Positions 11,258 through 17,881 of a stretch of DNA of 18,393 bases are shown here, in pieces; the stretch's first letter is position 1; every line of letters starts with the position of its first letter. The notes below the pieces were generated by a model. It was not told the DNA's origin, did no database searches, and saw only the letters and a program-made list of their open reading frames with translations. A program made the position numbers and the translations under genes. Source of the DNA: Pedosphaera sp. (lineage in GTDB: Bacteria; Verrucomicrobiota; Verrucomicrobiia; Limisphaerales; SIAT01); the NCBI GenBank assembly GCA_009691645.1, contig SIAT01000015.1:1-18393 (forward strand), given 5' to 3'.

Positions 11258-11943
11258 ATGAATGGTTCTTTCTCCGCGGCGATTACGGGATGGGCCCCTC
11301 CAACCTGCAAGCCCTCGTGCTCGGCGCGATGCTCTCCTTCCTGCTCGGCCAGACGATGGCGTGGGTTTACATGGTCACGCATGCGGGCCTTTCCTACTCG
11401 CGCTCATTCGTCGCCTCACTCGTCGTCACGCCGATGGTCGTGACCATCGTGATGGCTGTGTTGGCGAACAACATGATCACCGCCTTCGGCTTGATGGCGG
11501 TCTTCGCCATCGTCCGCTTCCGCAACATTCTGCGCGACACCCTCGACACCGCCTACGTGCTCGTCTCCATCGTCATCGGGATGGCTTGCGGTACGCAGAA
11601 ATTCTCCACCGCCGTCATTGGTGTGGCGATGGTCTGCTGCGTGCTGATTTATCTCTGGTACACCTCGTTCGGCAGCCGGCATCGCTACGACTTGATTTTG
11701 AATCTGCAATGGTCGCGGTCGCTGGAAGACTTGACGGAACTGCGCGAGTTGCTCGATCGCCACAGCCGCGACATCCAGCTCGCCAGCCAGCGCACGCATG
11801 AAGGCTATCAGGCCGTGGATATTTCCTACCGCCTGCTGATGCGCGACCCGACCCGCGCCGGCGAGTTAGTGGCGGACCTTCAGGAACTGACCGGCGTGGC
11901 TCACATCACCACGATGAAGGCCGAGGACGAGTCGGAGCTGTAA
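11254..11943 (+). CDS. DUF4956-family inner-membrane protein
   Basis: A 229-residue membrane protein of the DUF4956 family. Four hydrophobic segments are visible in the first 140 residues: about 17-41, 49-69, 71-84 and 98-135 (the last probably two helices). The conserved segment FGLMAVFAIVRFRNILRDT lies between them and is the family signature. The remaining 85 residues are soluble and probably cytoplasmic, with a small alpha/beta region (YQAVDISYRLL, VADLQELTGVAHITTM). The start overlaps the VTC stop by four bases (ATGA). DUF4956 is repeatedly found next to VTC-domain genes in bacteria. A role in exporting or anchoring the VTC product is plausible but unproven. No CotH-type gene, a third partner in some genomes, follows here. 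A strong terminator lies 29 bases after the stop. Confidence 0.92.
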   Translation: MNEWFFLRGDYGMGPSNLQALVLGAMLSFLLGQTMAWVYMVTHAGLSYSRSFVASLVVTPMVVTIVMAVLANNMITAFGLMAVFAIVRFRNILRDTLDTAYVLVSIVIGMACGTQKFSTAVIGVAMVCCVLIYLWYTSFGSRHRYDLILNLQWSRSLEDLTELRELLDRHSRDIQLASQRTHEGYQAVDISYRLLMRDPTRAGELVADLQELTGVAHITTMKAEDESEL

Positions 11944-11972
11944 CGGGTTCCTGTAGAATTTCTCCAAAGCAA

Positions 11973-12007
11973 AAGCCGCCGGATGTCCGGCGGCTTCGCT
12001 GTTTTTT
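11973..12007. terminator. Strong terminator of the VTC-DUF4956 operon, likely bidirectional
   Basis: Arms AAGCCGCCGGA (11973-11983) and TCCGGCGGCTT (11986-11996) are perfect reverse complements. They are followed on the + strand by CGCTGTTTTTT. On the - strand the stem is followed by TTGCTTTGG, so it may also stop transcription from the convergent cytochrome gene. Confidence 0.85.
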
Positions 12008-12015
12008 AAACTGAG

Positions 12016-12033
12016 GCCGGACAATTCTCCGGC
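12016..12033 (-). terminator. Second, smaller hairpin after the PVC-type cytochrome gene
   Basis: GCCGGA (12016-12021) and TCCGGC (12028-12033) form a 6-bp stem with a 6-base loop, just past the - strand stop at 12042. The following - strand bases are CTCAGTTTAAAAAAC, a poor T tract. The right arm is part of a 12-bp direct repeat (TCCGGCGGCTTC at 11986-11997 and 12028-12039) shared with the stronger terminator next door. Confidence 0.45.
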
Positions 12034-12041
12034 GGCTTCCG

Positions 12042-14609
12042 TTACTTCAGTTTGGAAAGCTCTTCGTTGGTCCAAGCCGATTCACGGCCGGCGGTCGCGG
12101 CGCGGATCTTTTTCACGAAGTCGGGCGTGACTGGGTCGTAGGGATGTTCCCATTCGCGACGGATGTAGGTGAGCACGCCAGCGATGGTTTCATCGTCGAA
12201 GGTGCCGTGGCCGGGCATATCCATGTCCCACTTGCGGCCCTGCACAGTGATCGGTCCGCCGACGCCGTGCAGCAGAATGCGCGCGAGCTTCTCGGTCGAA
12301 CCGGCGACCCACTCGGAATCATTCAGCGGCGGAGCCATGCCGTCCTGTCCGTAACCGTGCAGTTGATGGCACGCGGCGCAGGTGGCTTCGTAGCCGGCTT
12401 TGCCGGTGGCGAAAAGTTTCTGCTCGGCATCGGTGAGCGGTCGAATGACAGGAAAAACGACGCCGGGCTTGCCGGGCCACACGAGCAATTGATCGAGTTT
12501 CTTGGCGGCGGCTTGGATGGTTTTGTCAGTGGATTTCTCCAGTGCGGCGAGTGCGGGCGGTGCAGCGGGAAGTTTCACCAACTTGATGCGGGGCGCCGGT
12601 TGGCCTTTGGAGGCGGGGGTGTTCGAGACATTCAGGCTCGCGAGCACGGCGAGCGTTTGCCACTGCGGCGTGGTTTTGGTGGTGATCTTTTCGAGCAGGC
12701 GATTGACGTTCGTGGCCTTGGCCTGCTGGAAGATGGATTTGCCCAATGCGCCGATGAAGGCATCGCCGCCCACGAATTTTTCCTTCCACGACGGATCAAC
12801 GAAGACGCGGTCGAGGATGTCCGCCTCGCGCAGAGCGAGGCCGCTGATGAGCGCATCGCGAACGAGGATGTTGCTGCCGGCGTTTCTGGCGAGCGTGATC
12901 ATTGCGGATTCGGCGGCGGGATCCTTTGCCTCTCCGAGCGTGAAGGCGAGCTGGGACTGAATGCTCACGTCCTTTGATGTGGCGAGCGCCGTGAGTTTGG
13001 GTAGGAGTTTTTCCTTGTCGGTTTTGAATGCGGTTTCACTCAGGCGGATGACCGTGGCGTGTATCTTCGTGTCCGTCTCTTTCTCCAATGCTTGAGCGAG
13101 TGTGCCGGCATCGAGTTGGTTCATGCCATCCAGCGTTGATAACGCGTGCAAACGGGCGATGGGATTGGCGTGTTGGAGGGACATTGTTTTCAACGGCGCA
13201 ATCGCCGAAGGAGCTGACTTCTCAACGAGCAACCGCTGGGCGGTGTCGCGCCACCAGCCGTTCGGATGAGCGAGAATATTGACGAGGTCGGCGGGCGCGG
13301 CGGATGCGAATTGCGGCTTCGCTCCGGGCGCTGCGCTTTGGTGGACGATGCGATAGATGCGGCCGCGCCGAGTGACCTTGTCGAGGCCGCGGTCCTCGGC
13401 TTGCTTGCGCAGATAGCTCGTGAGGAAGACGCGGTGCTGCAAGATGCCGTGGTACATATCCACGAGATAGAGGCAGCCATCGGGCCCGGTGTAGGCGTTG
13501 ATCGGGCGGAAGAGTTCGTCCGTCGAGGTGAGGAACTCGGCTTCTTTGTAAGGATTCACGCCGGAGATTTCGCCGGATTTTTCGGTGAGCACCATACGCC
13601 GCACCATGTTGGCCGACGGTTCAGGGATAAAGGCGTTGCCACGAAATTCGGCTGGAAACTTGTCGCCGCGATAGATGGCTGGGCCGCAGGTGGCGGTGTA
13701 TTTGTTGAGCGTGCCGTCGGGCTTGAGTGTGCCTGATTGATAGCCGCGATTCACGCCGGGGTTCACGCGTCCGGGCCAGACGGTCTGGTCTTTGAGCGGT
13801 TGCTGGTTGAGACCGGCGGTGCTGCGGAAGAAAGGATTACGAAAGTAATACTCGCTGGGCACGAGGTCGGTGCGGAGTTGGTCGGAGTTCGAGTTGTAGA
13901 AAGGCCGGCCCCAGTCATCCATCGTCATTCCCCACTGCCCACGGAAGGTCGTCGGCTGGCGCTTCCACTCGCCATCCACCCGTTGATAGCGGTAGGTGTG
14001 ATTGGCGGAGATGATCCAGTTGTTCAGGAACCACGTCGGACTGTTGCCCGTGTGTTCCGGATTCTTCAAACCAGCGGGAGCGAAATTCTTGTCCACCAAC
14101 ACGCGCTTGCCTGGCTTGAAGCCCGCTTCGATGGGATACCACCAAAGCGCGGGCGGCTCGCAGACCAGCACGCCGCCGTAAGCGAGGCAGAGCGCGCGGG
14201 GCATTACCAAGCCATCGAGGAAGACGGTTTTCTTGTCCATCTTCCCATCGCCATCCGTGTCCTCCAAGATGCTGATGCGATTGGTCGGCTCCATCTCGCC
14301 CGTGGCGGCGGGGTTGGGCATGTAGGTGGGCATCTCGACGATCCAGATACGGCCGTCGGCATCCCACTGCATCGCGATGGGGGTCTCGATCAACGGCTCG
14401 GACGCGACAGTCTCGATGCGGAAACCGGGCGGCAGCTTGAAAGTCTTGAGCGCGTCGGCCGGCGCGAGCGGCGGGTTGGCGGGGATTTTTTCTTTCGGGA
14501 CACGCGACTCTTGCTTCTCACCCGGCTTGTCGCCGGACTGGGCGTGAGCGATCGCGGCGACGAGGCAGAGCGCGAGCAGGAGATGAGGCAGGATGGTTTT
14601 CACGTTCAC
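12042..14609 (-). CDS. PVC-type secreted heme c protein with propeller dehydrogenase-like and HEAT regions
   Basis: An 855-residue exported protein of a type abundant in Planctomycetes and Verrucomicrobia. A signal peptide (about 1-23, ending AHA before Gln-Ser) leads to a six-bladed propeller, membrane-bound-dehydrogenase-like region (about 50-450). It carries LPPGFRIETVASEPLIETP and the calcium-type loop DTDGDGKMD. HEAT-like repeats follow (about 480-690). A C-terminal cytochrome c domain has CAACH (Cys744, Cys747, His748) and a likely Met ligand in MDMPGHG. Periplasmic oxidation of a sugar or alcohol with electron transfer to the heme is inferred; the substrate is unknown. The frame is open to 14747, but that start lies inside the tRNA-Asn gene. 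I chose GTG at 14609; GTG at 14603 is equally possible. Neither has a clear Shine-Dalgarno site. Confidence 0.9.
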   Translation of the reverse strand: MNVKTILPHLLLALCLVAAIAHAQSGDKPGEKQESRVPKEKIPANPPLAPADALKTFKLPPGFRIETVASEPLIETPIAMQWDADGRIWIVEMPTYMPNPAATGEMEPTNRISILEDTDGDGKMDKKTVFLDGLVMPRALCLAYGGVLVCEPPALWWYPIEAGFKPGKRVLVDKNFAPAGLKNPEHTGNSPTWFLNNWIISANHTYRYQRVDGEWKRQPTTFRGQWGMTMDDWGRPFYNSNSDQLRTDLVPSEYYFRNPFFRSTAGLNQQPLKDQTVWPGRVNPGVNRGYQSGTLKPDGTLNKYTATCGPAIYRGDKFPAEFRGNAFIPEPSANMVRRMVLTEKSGEISGVNPYKEAEFLTSTDELFRPINAYTGPDGCLYLVDMYHGILQHRVFLTSYLRKQAEDRGLDKVTRRGRIYRIVHQSAAPGAKPQFASAAPADLVNILAHPNGWWRDTAQRLLVEKSAPSAIAPLKTMSLQHANPIARLHALSTLDGMNQLDAGTLAQALEKETDTKIHATVIRLSETAFKTDKEKLLPKLTALATSKDVSIQSQLAFTLGEAKDPAAESAMITLARNAGSNILVRDALISGLALREADILDRVFVDPSWKEKFVGGDAFIGALGKSIFQQAKATNVNRLLEKITTKTTPQWQTLAVLASLNVSNTPASKGQPAPRIKLVKLPAAPPALAALEKSTDKTIQAAAKKLDQLLVWPGKPGVVFPVIRPLTDAEQKLFATGKAGYEATCAACHQLHGYGQDGMAPPLNDSEWVAGSTEKLARILLHGVGGPITVQGRKWDMDMPGHGTFDDETIAGVLTYIRREWEHPYDPVTPDFVKKIRAATAGRESAWTNEELSKLK

Positions 14610-14708
14610 AAAAAATCGAGTTTTTGGCCGTCGGTTGGACGGTGTTTGTGGAGGTTTTATTTTACTGAAGTAGATAAGCAAACGTCGGCTTAATTTTTGG
14701 AAAAAGAA

Positions 14709-14783
14709 TGGCTCCAAAGGAAGGACTCGAACCTTCAACATGCGCATTAACAGTGCGCTGCTCTACCATTGAGCTACTTTGGA
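14709..14783 (-). tRNA. tRNA-Asn (anticodon GUU)
   Basis: Read on the - strand, the acceptor TCCAAAG (14783-14777) pairs with CTTTGGA. The D arm GCTC/GAGC encloses AATGGTA. The anticodon arm is GCGCA-CTGTTAA-TGCGC, giving anticodon GTT. The T arm is GAAGG-TTCGAGT-CCTTC. The discriminator is G, and CCA is encoded at 14711-14709. All arms pair perfectly. It sits between yraN and the heme protein gene on the same strand and appears to have its own promoter at 14798-14826. Confidence 0.97.
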
Positions 14784-14797
14784 ACTCAGAGTCGGCG

Positions 14798-14826
14798 AGG
14801 TTACGAACATGCCGTGATTGCGTCAA
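14798..14826 (-). promoter_or_regulatory. Candidate sigma-70-type promoter of tRNA-Asn
   Basis: On the - strand TTGACG (14821-14826) and TAACCT (14798-14803) are separated by 17 bp. The second box ends 14 bases before the mature tRNA 5' end. The -35 box matches five of six consensus bases; the -10 keeps only the TA....T pattern. The spacing and the position in the gap between yraN and the tRNA make it credible. Confidence 0.45.
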
Positions 14827-14885
14827 TCTTTTTGCCACTGCGTTGGCGTTGGTCGCGCGAGCTTTTATGAGGGCCTGCGGGCGGT

Positions 14886-15314
14886 TCAGCCGTAGCGGTA
14901 TGGTGCAGACAGAGGGAAGGTGTTCGGCAGGTGGCGAATCTCCCGGACAACGTCGTTCGCGAGCAGTACCTCGACGATGTCGAAGCGGATTTTCACGGGC
15001 GGATGGCGGAGTTGGCGGAGGTAATCCAGCGCCGACTTCGAAATCCGCCGCCGTTTGGACGCGTTCACGGCGGCAGCGGGGCGCGACCACTCTTCGTTCG
15101 ACCGCGTTTTCACTTCCACGAACACGAGACAATCGCCATCGCGAAAAACGAGATCTATCTCACCGCGTGTGGTTTTGAAATTCGCAGTGAGAAACTTGAG
15201 GCCGAGCGCACGCAGGTGTCGTTTCGCGGCGCGTTCACCGAGTTCGCCCCGCAGCAAATGCGTTGGCTTCGGTTTTCCAGCCACGACTATTTTGAGCCGT
15301 TGCCAGAGGTTCAT
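14886..15314 (-). CDS. yraN: YraN-family (UPF0102) endonuclease-like protein
   Basis: A 142-residue protein of the YraN / UPF0102 family, which has a restriction-endonuclease-like fold with no firmly established role. The signature is intact: GELGERAAKRHL (23-34), GEIDLVFRDG with Glu52 and Asp54 (51-60), and VFVEVKTR with Glu67 and Lys69 (64-71). These residues match the D-ExK metal-binding nuclease core. SKRRRISKSALDYL follows, as usual. It starts 5 bp after the rnhB stop, so the two are one transcription unit. An rnhB-yraN order is common in bacteria and suggests a shared role in DNA maintenance, though that is an inference. No membrane segment or signal peptide is seen. Confidence 0.93.
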   Translation of the reverse strand: MNLWQRLKIVVAGKPKPTHLLRGELGERAAKRHLRALGLKFLTANFKTTRGEIDLVFRDGDCLVFVEVKTRSNEEWSRPAAAVNASKRRRISKSALDYLRQLRHPPVKIRFDIVEVLLANDVVREIRHLPNTFPLSAPYRYG

Positions 15315-15319
15315 CGTGT

Positions 15320-16003
15320 TCAGAAGAGTTCCGACTGCACCGGTTTGAGTGGCGCGAAGCTGCGGCGGTGGATGGGGCAGGGGCCGTGGCGCGCGATGGC
15401 CGCGAGGTGCGCGGGCGTGCCGTAGCCTTTGTGTCCGGCAAAATCGTAGTTTGGAAATTCAGCGTCGTAACCGGCCATCAATCGGTCGCGCGTGACTTTG
15501 GCGAGCACGCTGGCGGCGGCGATGGAGTAACTGCGCGCATCGCCTTTCACGAGCGGCGTCTGCGGAAAGCGAAGTGATTTCACGCGCGTGCCATCCACCA
15601 GCGCGTGCGCTGGCGGCGTGTGAAGCCGTGCGAGGGCCTCGTTCATCGCGCGATGGGTTGCCTGCAAAATGTTGATGGCGTCAATGACGCCGGCTTCGAT
15701 GGTGGCGATGCTGTGGTGGACGGCGGGATTTTCCGTGAGCACGGCGAAGAAGCGTTCGCGTTGCATCTCGCTGAGTTGCTTGGAGTCGTTCAATCCGTTC
15801 AATTCGGCGGGCAAACCATCGCGGATCCATTCGATGGGCAAAACGACGGCCGCCGCGGTGACGGGGCCGGCGAGTGGGCCGCGGCCAGCTTCATCCACGC
15901 CGGCGATCGCCGTGATTCCATCGCGCAGCAAGGCGCGTTCGAACTCGAAACGGTCAACGGCTTGGATTGCTATCCGCGGCACGGACGACGTTCGCGCTGG
16001 CAT
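15320..16003 (-). CDS. rnhB: Ribonuclease HII
   Basis: A 227-residue cytoplasmic enzyme that cuts RNA in RNA-DNA hybrids and removes single ribonucleotides from DNA. The catalytic acids are visible: Asp37 and Glu38 in GVDEAGRGPLAGP, Asp137 in ALVDG and Asp155 in KGDARSYSIAAASVLAKVTRD. NDSKQL (72-77) and GHKGYGTPAHLAAI near the C terminus are also typical. About 20 residues precede the catalytic core compared with E. coli. The ATG at 16003 is the first start that keeps the full core. The gene follows the rplS terminator, so it is at least partly separate from the ribosomal operon, and it heads an rnhB-yraN unit. Confidence 0.96.
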   Translation of the reverse strand: MPARTSSVPRIAIQAVDRFEFERALLRDGITAIAGVDEAGRGPLAGPVTAAAVVLPIEWIRDGLPAELNGLNDSKQLSEMQRERFFAVLTENPAVHHSIATIEAGVIDAINILQATHRAMNEALARLHTPPAHALVDGTRVKSLRFPQTPLVKGDARSYSIAAASVLAKVTRDRLMAGYDAEFPNYDFAGHKGYGTPAHLAAIARHGPCPIHRRSFAPLKPVQSELF

Positions 16004-16040
16004 GTTGAAAAATCAAGTTTGCTCCGCGCGCGTTGGTGAC

Positions 16041-16071
16041 AAAAAGAAAAGCGGAGCCTTGCGGCTCCGCT
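16041..16071 (-). terminator. Terminator after rplS
   Basis: AGCGGAGCC (16050-16058) and GGCTCCGCT (16063-16071) form a perfect 9-bp stem with a 4-base loop. On the - strand it is followed by TTTCTTTTTG. It is a textbook rho-independent terminator. It ends the rpsP-khpA-trmD-rplS unit 31 bases past the rplS stop and before rnhB. Confidence 0.9.
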
Positions 16072-16102
16072 CTTGAAAGGTTTCGAAGGGTCCGGTGCGG
16101 CC

Positions 16103-16477
16103 TTATTTCTTGGCGGCGACCTTCTTGGTCTCCTTCTCCTTCACAGCCGTGGCGCCTTTGCCGAGACGGCCGCGGAGGTAGGTGAGCTTGGCGCGGCGGA
16201 CGTCGCCCTTGCGATCGACTTCCACTTTGTCAACGCGCGGCGAGTGGATCGGGAAAATGCGTTCGACGGCCTCGCCGTAGCTGATGCGGCGGACGGTGAA
16301 GGTGGCATTCAGGCCGTGGCCACGGATGCCGATGACGACACCGGTAAAGATCTGGATGCGTTCCTTGTCGCCTTCCACGACTTTGGTGTGCACCTTCACG
16401 GTGTCGCCCACGGCGAAGTCCGCCTTGTCCTTGCGGTATTGTTCCGCCTCGATTTTGTCCAATAGTACCTGGTTCAT
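16103..16477 (-). CDS. rplS: 50S ribosomal protein L19
   Basis: A 124-residue L19, which sits at the 30S-50S interface. Family signatures are visible: FAVGDTVKVHTKVVEGDKER (21-40), IQIFTGVVIGIRG (41-53), TFTVRRISYGEAVERIFPIHSP (59-80) and AKLTYLRGRLGK (96-107). The C terminus is a lysine-rich tail. I chose the ATG at 16477 because it begins the conserved MNQVLLDKIEAEQ; the frame runs further upstream, but that part overlaps trmD. It starts 7 bases after the trmD stop and is followed by a strong terminator. Length is within the normal 110-130 residues. Confidence 0.97.
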   Translation of the reverse strand: MNQVLLDKIEAEQYRKDKADFAVGDTVKVHTKVVEGDKERIQIFTGVVIGIRGHGLNATFTVRRISYGEAVERIFPIHSPRVDKVEVDRKGDVRRAKLTYLRGRLGKGATAVKEKETKKVAAKK

Positions 16478-16484
16478 AAATTTA

Positions 16485-17189
16485 TCACTTCGTTTTGGCG
16501 GTGTTGCCGCCGGTTTCTTTCTTCTCCAACAAATCTGGCCGCATCTTCGCGGTGCGGGCGAGCGCCTGTTCGCGCCGCCATTTCTCGATCTCGGCGTGGT
16601 TTCCGGAGAGGAGCACCTCGGGCACCCTGATCTCTCGAAACTCCGCGGGCCGCGTGTAGTGCGGGTACTCCAGCAATCCGTGGCTGAAGGACTCGTCGTG
16701 CGCGCTCGCATCGTCGCCCAGCACACCGGGGAGCAGTCGCGCCACGGCGTCGATGATCACCATCGCCGGCAGGTTGCCGTTGGTGAGCACGTAATCGCCG
16801 ATGGACAATTCGTCGTCCACCAACGTCTCTCGCACTCGCTCATCCACGCCTTCGTAGCTGGCGCAGATGAAGAGTAAATTCTCGTACTGCGTCAACTCAC
16901 GAGCGATTGCCTGATCGAACCGCCGACCAGTCGGTCCGAGCAACACCACTCGGGTTTGCTCGTTCACCAAACTTTCCACTGCCTCAAAGATCGGTTCGGG
17001 TTTCAGCACCATTCCCGGTCCGCCGCCGAATGGACGATCGTCCACCGTGCGATGCCGGTCATGTGTCCAATCCCGCAAATTGTGTATCCGCAACTCCAGC
17101 CGGCCCGACTCGCGCGCGCGGCGGATGATGCTCTCATCGAGCGGCCCCGAAAACATCTCGGGGAACAGGGTGAGCACGTCAATCTTCAT
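16485..17189 (-). CDS. trmD: tRNA (guanine-N1-)-methyltransferase TrmD
   Basis: A 234-residue SPOUT-family enzyme that makes m1G37 next to the anticodon and prevents +1 frameshifting. Visible signatures are KIDVLTLFPEMF (2-13), DDRPFGGGPGMV (50-61), LLGPTGRRFDQ (83-93), CASYEGVDERV (109-119) and the knot SIGDYVLTNGNLPAM (129-143). DESFSHGLLEYPHYTRP (165-181) carries the catalytic-loop Asp. In the knot, the usual SGGE is TNGN here. The ATG at 17189 is preceded in frame by a GTG two codons upstream; I prefer the ATG because it begins the conserved core. It lies 43 bp after khpA and 7 bp before rplS in the ribosomal operon. Confidence 0.96.
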   Translation of the reverse strand: MKIDVLTLFPEMFSGPLDESIIRRARESGRLELRIHNLRDWTHDRHRTVDDRPFGGGPGMVLKPEPIFEAVESLVNEQTRVVLLGPTGRRFDQAIARELTQYENLLFICASYEGVDERVRETLVDDELSIGDYVLTNGNLPAMVIIDAVARLLPGVLGDDASAHDESFSHGLLEYPHYTRPAEFREIRVPEVLLSGNHAEIEKWRREQALARTAKMRPDLLEKKETGGNTAKTK

Positions 17190-17232
17190 ACTCACTCACA
17201 CCGGCGGACGCCGCTCGTGCGTCCGCGAAAAT

Positions 17233-17478
17233 TCAACTCTGTGCGCCGTCTTCGACGATCTCCACCGTGGCCCGTTTGCCCTGCTTGGCGCTGCCCACTT
17301 GCACGAGCGCGCGGATCGCCTGGATGGTTGCGCCCTTGCGGCCGATGATCTTGCCGACATCGTCCGGCGCGAGGCGCAGCTCATAAACCGTCTGGCCACC
17401 GTTCTCGGCGGGGGTGACGGTGACGGCCTCGGGTTGATCCACCAACCCTTTGACCACGTATTCGACAAAGGCTTGCAT
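17233..17478 (-). CDS. khpA: KH-domain RNA-binding protein KhpA
   Basis: An 81-residue protein formed by a single KH domain, the KhpA (YlqC) type. The RNA-binding loop GKIIGRKGATIQAIRALV is at 42-59, preceded by VYELRLAPDDV. In other bacteria KhpA pairs with KhpB (Jag/EloR) as an RNA chaperone; the partner is not in this window. It starts 12 bp after rpsP and is followed by trmD. The position between rpsP and trmD is the usual one in Gram-positives and several other phyla; E. coli has rimM there instead. The length matches the family, and the ATG at 17478 opens directly into the first strand. Confidence 0.94.
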   Translation of the reverse strand: MQAFVEYVVKGLVDQPEAVTVTPAENGGQTVYELRLAPDDVGKIIGRKGATIQAIRALVQVGSAKQGKRATVEIVEDGAQS

Positions 17479-17490
17479 GCCCGTGAAGGG

Positions 17491-17739
17491 TTACTTCACC
17501 GCGCGCTTGAGCTTGCGCAGGAAGCTGGCGACGGTGTCGCTCGGCTGTGCGCCTTTGCTGATCCAGTAGTCGGCGCGCGCCACGTCGAGCTTCACATTGT
17601 CGCCCTTCATCAGTGGCTGGTAGCTGCCGATTTCCTCGATGAACTTGCCATCGCGCGGGCTGCGGCCGTTGGCCACCACCACGCGGTACACGGGCGTGTT
17701 CTTCGTGCCGATCCGCTTCAGACGTATTTTGACTGACAT
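17491..17739 (-). CDS. rpsP: 30S ribosomal protein S16
   Basis: An 82-residue S16, an early-assembly protein of the 30S subunit. Diagnostic segments are VKIRLKRIGTKNTPVYRVVVA (3-23), SPRDGKFIEEIGSYQP (27-42) and RADYWISKGAQPSDTV (55-70). The ATG at 17739 is chosen over an in-frame start seven codons upstream because S16 begins with MSVKIRL; an AAGAG run sits close before it. It is the first gene of the rpsP-khpA-trmD-rplS unit. The leader between 17740 and about 17808 is structured and has a promoter candidate just ahead of it. Size and sequence are ordinary. Confidence 0.97.
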   Translation of the reverse strand: MSVKIRLKRIGTKNTPVYRVVVANGRSPRDGKFIEEIGSYQPLMKGDNVKLDVARADYWISKGAQPSDTVASFLRKLKRAVK

Positions 17740-17744
17740 AAACT

Positions 17745-17816
17745 CTTTTTCCACTCCCACCGCGCGGGCTTCATCACCCGCTCTCGGAAGGTTAATCTTC
17801 CAAAAAGGAGTGGGAG
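17745..17816 (-). promoter_or_regulatory. Structured leader of rpsP, candidate autoregulatory RNA
   Basis: Two hairpins lie just ahead of the start: GGAAG/CTTCC (17786-17790, 17797-17801) and GCGGG/CCCGC (17764-17768, 17777-17781). Around them, several closing helices compete. CTTTTT (17745-17750) with AAAAAG (17802-17807) would cover the ribosome site. CCACTCC (17751-17757) with GGAGTGG (17807-17813) and CTCCCAC (17754-17760) with GTGGGAG (17810-17816) are the others. The last needs a transcript start upstream of 17816. Regulation by S16 is a guess from position. Confidence 0.4.
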
Positions 17817-17843
17817 CCTAGTCAGCAGCCAAACGGATGGCAA
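17815..17843 (-). promoter_or_regulatory. Candidate promoter of the rpsP operon
   Basis: On the - strand TTGCCA (17838-17843) and TAGGCT (17815-17820) are 17 bp apart. The -35 box matches five of six consensus bases, and the -10 shows the same TA....T pattern as the tRNA-Asn promoter candidate. A start near 17808 would give a leader of about 69 bases carrying both hairpins. Confidence 0.4.
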
Positions 17844-17881
17844 GCCCTGTTTTGCGGGAGAGACTGGGCGGGCGAAAGCGC

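Noticed and set aside
14628..14642. Small hairpin CCGTC/GACGG between tRNA-Asn and the heme protein gene as a tRNA terminator
   Set aside because: The stem is only 5 bp and the T6 run is 12 bases away, directly before the GTG start. It is too weak to call a terminator.
13737..14693. A 318-codon + strand frame (and another at 12144-12977) opposite the PVC-type cytochrome gene
   Set aside because: They are shadows in the antisense frame. The - strand has a signal peptide, propeller signatures and CxxCH.
16478..16726. Upstream extension of rplS into trmD
   Set aside because: The extra residues are an out-of-frame reading of trmD, and L19 begins cleanly with MNQVLL at 16477.
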